Assembly (NCBI GenBank): GCA_947462335.1
Contig: OX381710.1
Location: forward strand, 34,037,204-34,101,203
Direction: 5' to 3'
DNA: 64,000 bases
Origin: Harmothoe impar
Lineage: Eukaryota > Annelida > Polychaeta > Phyllodocida > Polynoidae
Each line of letters begins with the position of its first letter. Position 1 is the first letter of the stretch. The translations under genes and the position numbers were made by a program. This document shows positions 51,733 to 62,400 of this stretch, one piece after another. Below the pieces are notes generated by a model. That model was not told where the DNA came from. It searched no databases and was given only the letters and a program-made list of their open reading frames with translations.

Positions 51733-54417
51733 ATGATGGAGGCTGAAAAGAAGCCCCTTCCTTGCCCTCATTGTGGTAAGTGTTTTAAAATGCAGTCCAT
51801 CCTAAAGCAACATATCCGGACCCATACCGGGGAAAAGCCATTCAAATGTGACGAGTGTAGTAAGGAGTTTGCACTTAAGGGTGGCTTACAGAAACACATG
51901 CTGAGCCACACAGGGTTTAAACCTTACAAATGCGATCAATGTGGTAAACAGTTTACACAGGCGGGTAGCGTAAAGACACACATGTTGATCCACACAGGGG
52001 AGAAACCACATGAGTGCTCTCTATGTGGTAAACGGTTTACACAGGCGGGCGACTTAAGAAAACACTTAGTGTCCCACACAGGAGAAAAACCTCACCAGTG
52101 TCCTCACTGCGAGAAACGCTTTACATGGACGTGCCATTTAAAGACACACATAATGAGCCACACTGGAGAGAAACCTCATGAGTGCCCTGTGTGTGGTAAA
52201 GGGTTTAAGTTACCCGGCGGTCTAAGGAAACATATGAGGACCCATCCAGGAGAGAAACTTACCAACTACTCTCAACCTAATCGGCAGTTTAATGATGAAA
52301 GAAGCTTAGATGTACACAAAACTACCCACACAGGGAAAAAACCTCACACTTGCACTTACTGTGGTAAACAGTTTTTCCAGGCTAGCACGCTGAAGTATCA
52401 TGTGATGATTCACACTGGAGAAAAACCACATAAATGCCTGGTGTGTGATAAACAGTTTACACTGGCTGGTGACTTGAGGAGACACCGGGTGATTCACAAA
52501 GGAGAAAACAGTCTACAAAAGGGCCAACAAAAAGACTTAAAAAAGGCCCCACAAAAGTGTAATATATGCCCTACATGTGATAAATCATTCAGCAAAAAAT
52601 CTGACTTGAAACGACACGTAAGAATTCATACGAACGATAGACCGGCTGAGTGTTCAACTTGTGGTAAAAGATTCTATGATCAATATATACTAAACAAACA
52701 CATGATGACCCACACTGGAGAAAAAACACATGAATGTGCTCAATGTGGGAAACTGTTTAGACAGAAAGTTGGATTAAAGGTACATATGACGTCTCACACG
52801 GGGGAGAACCCGATTGAATGTCCCGTGTGTCATAAACAGCTTAAAGGACACTTGAAGGCACACATGATGATTCACACAGGGGAGAGACCTCATGAATGTT
52901 TGCAATGTGGTAAAAGGTTCATAAAATCATCAGATTTGAAGAGACACACATTGACTCACAAAGCAGATGAGCCGATCAGGTGCCATGTGTGCTGTAAAGT
53001 GTTTAAAGAATTAATTAAATTAAAGTCGCACATGATGATTCACACCGGCATCAAACCTCATGCATGTTCTCATTGTGGGAAAAGATTCAAAAAGGTATCA
53101 GACTGGAAGAGACACACACTGATCCACTCGAAAGAAAAAGGATTCAAATGTTCCCAGTGTAGTAAAGCATTTACACTGCCTGAGCACTTGAAGAGACACA
53201 TGTTGACCCACACCTCAGGGGGTGAGACACCATTTAAATGCTCCCATTGTGAAAAACAATTCAGACTGTCTAGCACCTTAAAGGTGCATCTGATGAGACA
53301 TACAGGGGAGAAACCTCATGAATGTTCTCATTGTGGTAAAGGATTCAAAAACAAAACTGACTTAAAGAGACATGTAAGGATCCACACAGGAGAGAAGCCA
53401 TTTAAATGTACTTTATGTTATAAACGGTTCAGAATAGGACCCTCCTTGAAGAACCACATGATGTGCCACACGGGAGGGAAACCTCATAAATGTCTTCAAT
53501 GTGATAAACAATTTATAACGAACAGCGCCTTGAAGACACATACATTAACGCACACTATCGCCCATAAATGTACCGTGTGTGATAAATACTTTGTAGTGGA
53601 ATCCTCCTTAGAGGCACATATGTTAATCCATACAGGGGAAAAACCTCACAAATGTTCTGAATGTGGTGAAAAATTCAGATCAATATATTATTTAAACAGA
53701 CACAAGATGATCCACACAGGGGAAAATCCACATGAATGTCCTCAATGTGATAAGCTGTTTAGATGGGCACGTGACTTAAAGAAACACATGACAGTTCACA
53801 CAGGGGAGAAACGACACCAATGTGTTGTATGTGGGCTGCAGATGACACAGGCAGGTAGCTTGAAGATTCACATGTTGATCCACACAGGGGAGAAACCACA
53901 CAAGTGTTCTCAATGCGGTAAACGGTTCACACAGAGAGGTGACTTAAGGAAACACTTAGTGTCCCACACAGGAGAGAAACCTCATGAGTGTCCTCACTGC
54001 ACGAAACGCTTTTCATGGACGTGTCATTTAAAGACGCACATAATGAGCCACACAGGAGAGAAACCTCATAAGTGTACTGTGTGTGGTAAAGGGTTTAAGG
54101 TACCCGGCGGTTTAAGGAAACACATGAGGACCCACACCGGAGACAGACCTTACAAATGCCCCGTATGCAGTGATGGATTCAACCGTCCCTATGACTTGAA
54201 AAAACACATGGTGGCCCACACGGGAGAGTTGACCCACGCAGGAGAGGTGGCCCATGAAGAAGAGGTGGCCCATGAAGGAGAAGTGGCCCATCAAGAAGAG
54301 GTGGTCCATGAAGGAGAATTGGCCCATCAAGAAGAGGTGACTCATGAAGAAGAGGTAGCCAACGCAGAGCAACAACTTATGTATATCGTAACTGAATTAG
54401 AGATACAGGTTTCTTAA
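51733..54417 (+). CDS. C2H2 zinc-finger protein with about 29 fingers, 894 aa
   Basis: The first ATG after an in-frame TAG (51706) was chosen; a second ATG follows at once. About 29 C2H2 fingers run almost without gap, joined mostly by TGEKP linkers. Two are imperfect: finger 7 has lost both Cys and finger 13 is short. Fingers 3-6 and 25-28 are nearly the same four-finger block, so part of the array arose by segmental duplication. After the last finger, about 60 residues repeat H-E/A-G/E-E-V-A units and end acidic; they look like an expanded linker. No KRAB, BTB or SCAN domain is seen. It is a probable nuclear DNA-binding protein; targets are unknown. The coding part is a single uninterrupted exon; 5' exons may exist. 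Confidence 0.88.
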   Translation: MMEAEKKPLPCPHCGKCFKMQSILKQHIRTHTGEKPFKCDECSKEFALKGGLQKHMLSHTGFKPYKCDQCGKQFTQAGSVKTHMLIHTGEKPHECSLCGKRFTQAGDLRKHLVSHTGEKPHQCPHCEKRFTWTCHLKTHIMSHTGEKPHECPVCGKGFKLPGGLRKHMRTHPGEKLTNYSQPNRQFNDERSLDVHKTTHTGKKPHTCTYCGKQFFQASTLKYHVMIHTGEKPHKCLVCDKQFTLAGDLRRHRVIHKGENSLQKGQQKDLKKAPQKCNICPTCDKSFSKKSDLKRHVRIHTNDRPAECSTCGKRFYDQYILNKHMMTHTGEKTHECAQCGKLFRQKVGLKVHMTSHTGENPIECPVCHKQLKGHLKAHMMIHTGERPHECLQCGKRFIKSSDLKRHTLTHKADEPIRCHVCCKVFKELIKLKSHMMIHTGIKPHACSHCGKRFKKVSDWKRHTLIHSKEKGFKCSQCSKAFTLPEHLKRHMLTHTSGGETPFKCSHCEKQFRLSSTLKVHLMRHTGEKPHECSHCGKGFKNKTDLKRHVRIHTGEKPFKCTLCYKRFRIGPSLKNHMMCHTGGKPHKCLQCDKQFITNSALKTHTLTHTIAHKCTVCDKYFVVESSLEAHMLIHTGEKPHKCSECGEKFRSIYYLNRHKMIHTGENPHECPQCDKLFRWARDLKKHMTVHTGEKRHQCVVCGLQMTQAGSLKIHMLIHTGEKPHKCSQCGKRFTQRGDLRKHLVSHTGEKPHECPHCTKRFSWTCHLKTHIMSHTGEKPHKCTVCGKGFKVPGGLRKHMRTHTGDRPYKCPVCSDGFNRPYDLKKHMVAHTGELTHAGEVAHEEEVAHEGEVAHQEEVVHEGELAHQEEVTHEEEVANAEQQLMYIVTELEIQVS

Positions 54418-54642
54418 CTCTTTATAGGACGACATGCTAGTCCCTTCAAGGGAACATTTCGGTGTGATGTGCACCAACCCAGTGCTGGTAAGACACTCAA
54501 CTTCTCTATCTTTAAATACAGGAGGTTGCAATCTTCTTTGATGAAGTGCTCCGTATTGTAAAAACGATTCGATAAGCCACATAGAATGTGTATTGACATT
54601 CATAGGAAGGAGTATGATAACGTTTTAGGATACTAGGATTGC

Positions 54643-54790
54643 CCGTTTAAGCGCTACCCTAGTAATACATTTAAAGTCCCTGTTACCCCATCCGCATATA
54701 TTAGTTATTTAAAGAGATAATTTGGGTTTCAGGGGGTCCTTAACTTACGCTTATTTGAGAGCCCTGCGGTTAAACGAGCCATTACGGTTA
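54643..54790. repeat. second copy of the CCGTTTAAGCGC repeat
   Basis: Shares CCGTTTAAGCGCTA, TTTGAGAGCCCTGCG and TTAAACGAGCCATTACGG with 37925-38107. Again it is just downstream of a zinc-finger gene. Confidence 0.45.
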
Positions 54791-56079
54791 TGCAATTTGT
54801 TTACATGTACTGTATGATACATGTATGAATAATGTTAATTTTGATGATACCATAATGTTAAGGAGATCCCGTGTTAATAGAGTTTGTTGTGACATTGAAT
54901 CATGTTAATGCTGCAATTTTGTTGCGATTTTGTACATCATGCAAAATGAAATGGTAGAGTTCAGCTAAGATTAAAAATGAATTCAAATTGATCTGCTGAT
55001 GCTTATACGAGATATCACTAGAGTACCCCATATTAAACCTGTACAAGGATTTATTAAAGCCAGACATGTAATTTACTGTACCGGTATACCTTCTTGATAA
55101 TCTACTAAAGTGTAGTCTGAACAAATATTTCAAACCGGGTTTTTGACAGTGTATATCTATTACGTTATAGTGTGATTAAAGATGTAGAAATCAGACTTCT
55201 AGCCTACTTTTTTGTCTACTTAACTTCGAGGTGTCAAGGTTAAATTCTTATTTTGGGTAATGTAAGGATAGAGTAGTGAATGGGGAGATGATCCTTCAAG
55301 TTTCATTTCAAGGGGATATACTCTTAAACATCGGGGTTTTGTAGGATAACACGGCACGTTAACCCTGTGATGATGTATACACTGAAAAATATACAGCAGT
55401 CCAACATTATAGCACTCCAATGCACTATATGGATATATATCTAAAACTGGACATCGACATCCATGTAACAGAATCCTTCTAACAGAAAGCTATATTTAGT
55501 AGAATAGAAATCCATGAATATCTATCATTATCTCCCTCCCCTACGGCTGTACATGAATGAAGGATAATGGAGGCAGGACTTGGAGAAATAAAATATTTAT
55601 TGTTATTTATATAACAATTTTAATAACATTTTACAATGAATAACTATCACATATTTTGTTTATACGTTGTAGATGACACATTTTTAGTATTTGATGTGAC
55701 ATACGTAATATATTTGATTGAATAAATTAATAAGTGGTAAGAACACAATTTGTAAAATTTGTGAACACGTAGTAAATGTCAATGACTATTGAAATAAGGT
55801 GTGGGTGGGTGGGAGAAATTGTAGTAGTAGCGGCGACGGAGGCAGAGATGAGAATGGAGGTTTGAAATATGAAAACGGAAGTTGTGGAAGGGGTGGAAGA
55901 GGTTTATGGTAGAGTGTGGTAAATGGTTTATACGGTACCACCCAGGTGGGGTATGTGTGGGTGGTTGAGGGGAGGTGTAGCCTACAGGTGGCGACAATGA
56001 CCACTCCTTACTGCCTACACAGCAATGAGTAACCAATGAAGGAGAACACCATGTTCATGCCTATGAATATGTCTGTGTG
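54791..56079. other. gene-free stretch
   Basis: Nothing supported. AATAAA motifs at 55587-55592 and 55721-55726 could serve as distant poly(A) signals for the gene ending at 54417, but this is weak. Confidence 0.4.
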
Positions 56080-57240
56080 TATGTTCATTTCAAAATTCAA
56101 GATTGCAACCATTCATTGAATGCCACCATGCTTTTAATGTAATCTCGAATTGCAGTTGCAGTAATTTGATACTAATAAAAAAAAATCTATTCTATTTTTT
56201 TTCATGAACAGTTGGCATCCCATAGATTCAAGATGGCTATTACTCATTGAATATCCCGATGCTTGAAATGCAATCTTGACTTGCAGTTGCATTAATTTGA
56301 TCAAAAAAACAAATCCTATTTGATTTTTCCTTCATTCAACCCATTCAAGATGGCTACCATTTACTAAATACCACAATGCTTTCAGTGCAATGAAGAATTG
56401 TAGTTGCATTAACCCCTTCCACGCGGTAAGCCAATATATTGCACAAAATTGCATTGAGTTACAAGAAACCCAGTGGTGAAGGGGTTAATTTGATATCTAT
56501 TATAAGAAAATGTCTATTTGATACCTTTTTCAAACACAGTTGGCACCCATAGGTTTAGGATGGCCACCATTCATTGAATGCCACAATGCTTTAAATGCAA
56601 TCTTGAAATGTAGTTGCATTAATTTTACACTGTTAAAAAATCCAATTTAGTTGGTTTTTTTATGAAGAGTTGGCACCCCATAGGTTCAAGATGGCCACCA
56701 GTCATTGAATGCCATAATGCTTAAATGCAATCTTGAATTGCAGTTGAATTAATTTGATTCTAAAAAAACAACTTTTTTTTTTCTTTCATGAACAGTTGGC
56801 ACCCCATACATTCAAGGTGGTTACCAGTCACTGCATGCCACAATGCTTTAAGTGCAATCACAAATTGTAGTTGCATTAGTTGCATTAATCTGATACTAAT
56901 AAAAAAAACTAATTCTATTCTTTTTTTTAATTCATGAACAGTTGGCACCCCATATATTTAAGATGACTACCATTCATTGAATGCCCCGATCCTTGAAATG
57001 CAATCTCGAATTGTAGTTGCATCAATTTAATGCTAATAAAAAACAAATTCTTATCAATTTTTCTTTCATGAATAGTTGGCACCCCATAAGGTGGCTACCA
57101 TTCATATTAATGCAAATATAATGCTTTAAGTGCTATCACGAATTGTAGTTACATTAATCTGATACTAAAAAAAAAAAAAAATTCTATTTGATTTTTCTTT
57201 CCTGAACAGTTGGCACCCCATAAATTGAAAATGCACCTAG
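56080..57240. repeat. satellite-like tandem array, about 130-bp unit
   Basis: About nine diverged units, each with AGTTGGCACCCCATA, TTCAAGATGGCTACCA, TCATTGAATGCCACAATGCTT and AATTGTAGTTGCATTAATTTGAT. Spacing between matching points is about 126-145 bases. A/T-runs vary in length. One unit carries a TTAA insertion (56413-56484). Confidence 0.85.
56413..56484. mobile_element. 72-bp MITE in a TTAA site inside the array
   Basis: Flanked by TTAA (56409-56412, 56485-56488), with ends CCCCTTCCAC and GTGGTGAAGGGG. Neighbouring units read TTGCATTAATTTGAT uninterrupted, so the empty site is visible and one TTAA was duplicated on insertion. Confidence 0.8.
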
Positions 57241-59158
57241 CAAGCAGGTCAACAGCTATATACGGACAAGTGTACCTCCCCTGCCTGTTCTCCTTCAATG
57301 CAGAGTGAAGAGGGTGGGAGGGGGTGACCATCAACAGTGCATAAACACTTTGATTGGATGACAATGCAGTTTTTATATTACAACCCTAAATTTGTGCAAC
57401 GAAAATCATCAAGAAATACTAAGTATTTTTTCCAAAGAATAGCTTTTCTAGAATGGCTCGATACTCAGAAATCCTACTGCGAATAAAAAAAAGTCAAATT
57501 CTGATTCTAAACACCTGAAAAGTGAGAAATGCTGGCGTTCACGGTTTATGTAGGAAATGTACTAAAAACACCAAAAATATGCAACAAAACCCTAATTTTC
57601 TCAAAAACTGTTCAGTAGGATTTTTTCTAACTGAGGTTCCAGTGTTTTCTACCCTCATATTACACATTGGCATAGAGAATATATTTGCACCTAGTCAGGA
57701 TTTTGCCCTAGAAGCAATCTGTGAGGCAAAAAACAGCCAAAATGAGCCACTGGTCTGAAGTATAAAACTGGGCATCGATCACTATAGAGCTACAAAGAGA
57801 GAGAATCGATGTCCAGTAATAAAACCTAATAAACGTTGGAGGGGGGGGGGGATTCTGTTGTAAACTAACTTATTGTAGGAAAGTATCCAGGATTGGGTTT
57901 TTTTTTCTGAAAGAACTATTCCAGAATTACATTTACTTTGCTTTAATCAAAGCTAACATTTCTTGGGAAATGTAAATATGATCTGAGAGACCCCTAGACT
58001 CAAAATTAAATGTGAACAAACTTAACAGATGCCCACAGTTATGTAATGTTTGGTTTATTAAAAGCTGCAATTGAAGTTTATGGAAACTAACAAAAGTGTC
58101 CAACAAGGCGACAACTCTTCTGTTGGTGGCGATACATGCCACCCAGTCCCTGCAATAATACACAGTGTCGCAAGTCCCGAATACAAGTATCAATCGGTAT
58201 ATTAATTAGGCGAGTTTATGACTAGACTGGTGTATTTAATATCAACAGAGCGCAGAGGCAGCTTAACAACCATTCATAAATGAGTATCAGAAAATACTTC
58301 TATTTGGGACTACTAGTAGTATGGTGGTGAATTTATTATGGTTTTGCTGAAATTCAATCTCTCTTTGCTTGGACAGTGAATAGAGTGAATATAACTATTT
58401 CTATCACCACAGGGGACTGTCTTCTCTCTCTTTTATCATAGCAAACTTGCCAAGCAATGATAAATTCTTCTCTGTTTTCACACCACCACCGCTTCCAAGA
58501 CTTCTAGTTACTTAGACACACTAGTAGTGGTAGGGAGAGATTGCACAGACATAACAGTGCTAGGCTGCTAAATACAACATGTTCCACGTATGAAACTAAC
58601 AGAAATGAAGGCAGCCTAAAGTACAAAACATTTAACAGCTTAAGTCTCCAACCTGAACGGATTGTCTGACAACTCTCGACCAACAGCTAAACAATGTTGC
58701 TGAAAGCATTTTATAAACACAGGTCGAATAAAAATATGAATTGGGAATTATATTTTTTGATTTTCATAAAAATCTTTGAAAATCTTTAATTCATTGAACA
58801 ATGCTGACAATACCATGGTCATAACTTCGCTTCTACTAGAAATATCTGTTATCATCATCATCTATTTTGTTTCAAACTGGTAGCTATGGGAACGTTCAAC
58901 AATTATGTCACTGCATTTGTTTGTAACATTTTTTAGACGCACCTACTACCCATTTGTCAGTATTTGTATGACAGACGGAAAGACCCCCCCCCCCCCCCAT
59001 TGCCCTAGAAGTATGGTAATTGATGAACGTTTTTTATGACCTTCACCTACATGTATCAGTTATAACTAAGATATCGTCTTAGAGGATCACAGTTTGTCTT
59101 AGAGGATCACAGTATGTGCCAATGTTTAGATAATATAGACGGATGGGTGGATAGTGAT
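57241..59158. other. gene-free stretch
   Basis: No supported gene. G-tract at about 57841-57850, C-tract at about 58985-58999, and a direct repeat of TCTTAGAGGATCACAGT (about 59077 and 59096). Confidence 0.5.
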
Positions 59159-59417
59159 TTAACCCATTACAGCCGCAAAGTGATTCAATGTGCTATATGG
59201 CCTGTTGTAGTCATTATGCATGAATGCAGCCCTGGCCAGTAAATTGCCAGTGCTACATTTAAGCATCATGCTGACTCTACAGTTAATATGCTCCCGAAGG
59301 GTCGTCTTGATGCAGGAATGCAGCCCTAGCGAGGAATCGACTCGTCGTCTGCGCTGTAATCATGCATCATGACAACCCCGGTGACAATCCAAAACTCTGC
59401 TACCCTTATAGGATTAA
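59159..59417. mobile_element. TTAA-flanked MITE touching the zinc-finger stop codon
   Basis: TTAACCCATTACAGCCG at the left and ...CTACCCTTATAGGATTAA at the right, with the GCATGAATGCAGCCCTGGC word twice inside. TTAA is at both ends. Same family as 30995-31186 but more diverged, so the limits are less sure. Confidence 0.5.
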
Positions 59418-62400
59418 CTAGAGAAGAATTCCACATTGATGAATGATGAGGGTTCTGGTGTGCCTTGCGCGTATATCGGTACAAAGGCTTGGTTAAGTGA
59501 TGACACGGCTGCCGCAGCATTCATCAGCTCTTCATACTCCGCCTGCTTCTCACTACGACCACCATGTGTCGTGGTTTCCGTAGCACCCATCAGCTCTTCA
59601 TACTCCGCCTGCTTCTCACTACGACCACCATGTGTCGTGGTTTCCGTAGCACCCATCAGCTCTTCATACTCCGGCTGCATCTCACTACGACCACCATGTG
59701 TCGTGGTTTCCGTAGCACCCATCAGCTCTTCATACTCCGGCTGCATCTCACTACGACCACCATGTGTCGTGGTTTCCGTAGCACCCATCAGCTCTTCATA
59801 CTCCGCCTGCTTCTCACTACGACCACCATGTGTCGTGGTTTCCGTAGCACCCATCAGCTCTTCATACTCCGGCTGCATCTCACTACGACCAGCATGTGTC
59901 ATGGTTTCCGTAGCACCCATCAGCTCTTCATACTCCGCCTGCTTCTCACTACGACCACCATGTGTCGTGGTTTCCGTAGCACCCATCAGCTCTTCATACT
60001 CCGGCTGCATCTCACTACGACCAGCATGTGTCATGGTTTCCGTAGCACCCATCAGCTCTTCATACTCCGGCTGCATCTCACTACGACCAGCATGTGTCAT
60101 GGTTTCCGTACCACCCATCAGCTCTTCATACATCAGCCTTTTCTTCCTACGACCAAGACGTGTCCGTTTGCCTACGTCGCAGGCATGTCGCTGTAACACA
60201 TACTTGGTGGTATACGACCGACCACACACGTCGCACGGGTATCTCACTCCTGAGTGTGTTGCCATGTGCGTCGTGTATTGACCGATGGTTACCATGCCTT
60301 TACCGCACTGGGAACACTCATACGGTCGTTTCTCTACATGATGTTTCTTGTGTACCTTTAAAAGATGTTCTGCATGGAAACGTTTGTTACATACAGAACA
60401 CACGTATGGTTTTTCTCCTGTGTGAGTCCGCATATGATTCTGTAGCTTACTTTGTAATTGATAGCGTTTACTACACTGAGAGCACGGGTATGGCATGGCT
60501 TCTGGATTATGGGTCTTTTCGTGGGTCTTTAACCTTATCATTGTCTTAAACTGTTTGCCACAGTCCGGACACGGGTATTTTGCATCCGTATGATGCTGAG
60601 CTACGTGTTGATGTAAATGATAATTATGTGAAAAACGTTTATCACATAAGGAGCATTTAATATTCATGGTGTGAGTCCGCATGTGTTTTCTTAAACTGTC
60701 TGAGGTAGGAAACAATTTACCACACTGGTGGCATTGGTGCTTTTCATTCTTTTCATTGTGGGAGGTTTCTATGTGGTTCATAAGGTCCCTCCTCTCCGCG
60801 TAGGTTTTCCCGCATGTGGAGCACTGGTTGTGCTTCACCCCCGTGTGATACCTTATGTGTTGTCTTAGGTTTGAAATTTGGACGTATAACTTACCACAGA
60901 GTGGGCATACATGAGGCCTGTGGGACTTAAGGTGTTTGTAAAGAAGGTCTTCCTGCTCGAAGCCCATCTCGCAATAAGGGCACGGGTGCGGGTTTCCTGA
61001 CGATGCCGTATTTGCCTGCGCGATAACGGTACTTACGCTAGGCTCCTGCGAGACGGACAATTTACACCTGGTAGACCTCTGAATTTCTGCCTCTGTATGC
61101 GTCGTCATATGAGCCGGGAAATCTGGAAACCACATTGAGCATATGAGACACCTGAACTCCTTTCCCGCGGTGTGAGATTGGATGTGAGCTTCCATTTCAG
61201 CATGCAAGGGAAATGTTTTGTCACAGAAAAGGCACATGTTCGCTTGATATCTCCTGGGATTTGCATTTTTCAATATTTTTTCTTTATGATATATCACTTT
61301 GCCGCTTCTTTCAATAGGGACAATGCTCCACTTGGCGAGGCCTTCTCGGCCACCCTGGATGACCTCTTTGACTAAGGGGTGAGTCAAGAGATGAGCCTGA
61401 AACGCTGACTCCTCAGAAAAAATCAGGGCAGGTTTACAACGTGTGCAAATGTGCACGTTTATTTTGGTATCAACGGGTAGAATGCTAGCCAGCTTTTCAT
61501 TGGCTGGCTCTGCAGTAGGTGCTCCCTTGTGCCCATTAATATTAGCGTCGTCCTCAAGGGGCTCTTTTCTGTGAGTCAGGGAGTGTGCGTGAAAAGCTGA
61601 CTCATGAGGAAAGAACAGGGGAGGATTACACTCCTTACAAGTGTATATCACCCTCTTATTTGATAAGGCCATACACCCTTTATTGCTTGAGTTTGGACAT
61701 TGAGTGGACAATTTTTGCCTCTTTGCAGGCGAAGGAGACAACTTTTGTCTTTCTTCAGGCAAAATTACCGTATCTTCTGCTACTTCTGCAGTATTTCCAA
61801 GCATATCGGTAGGAGTTGGCAATTTCCGTCTTTCTTTAGGCAAAATCACCATACCTTCTGCTGCTTCTGCGGGATTTCCAACCATCTTGGTTGGGATTGT
61901 CATAGGAGAGTTTTTCTCGCTGCCCCTTCTCAGAATGGAGACAGTGGTGGGCTGAGTACACCCAGGAGTAGGTTTGTGCTCTGTGCCTGACGCGTGCGTC
62001 GCGAGATGCGCCTTATAGGCTGACTCCTGACGGAACATGACCGCGCAGTGTTTACAAATGTAAAGTATTTTTATGGTCTTAGGCTCATGGCTGTTGGAGT
62101 TTACTGTAGGAGTGGGGTCCTGAATAGATGTTGCTGACAGCCCATTGGAGTCCGGGTCTCCAGCTATACTGTCAGTACCATCATCCACCTGCGTGTCGTC
62201 TGCCTCTTCCATTACAGAATTATCAGCCATGTCGTCTGCCTCTTCCATTACCGAGTTGTCTGCCCTGTCGTCTGCCTTCATCTTTATCGAGTTGTTCGCC
62301 CTGTCATCTGGCTCTTCCACTACAAAATTGTTTATCATGTTATCTACATGTTCCTTGACAGATTTATTTGTAATTACTTTAATCATTGATATTGGGGGAT

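Noticed and set aside
59436..60281. 281- and 210-codon plus-strand open frames with repeated peptides
   Set aside because: They are antisense shadows of the 66-bp minisatellite in the zinc-finger gene; the minus-strand frame continues into real fingers.
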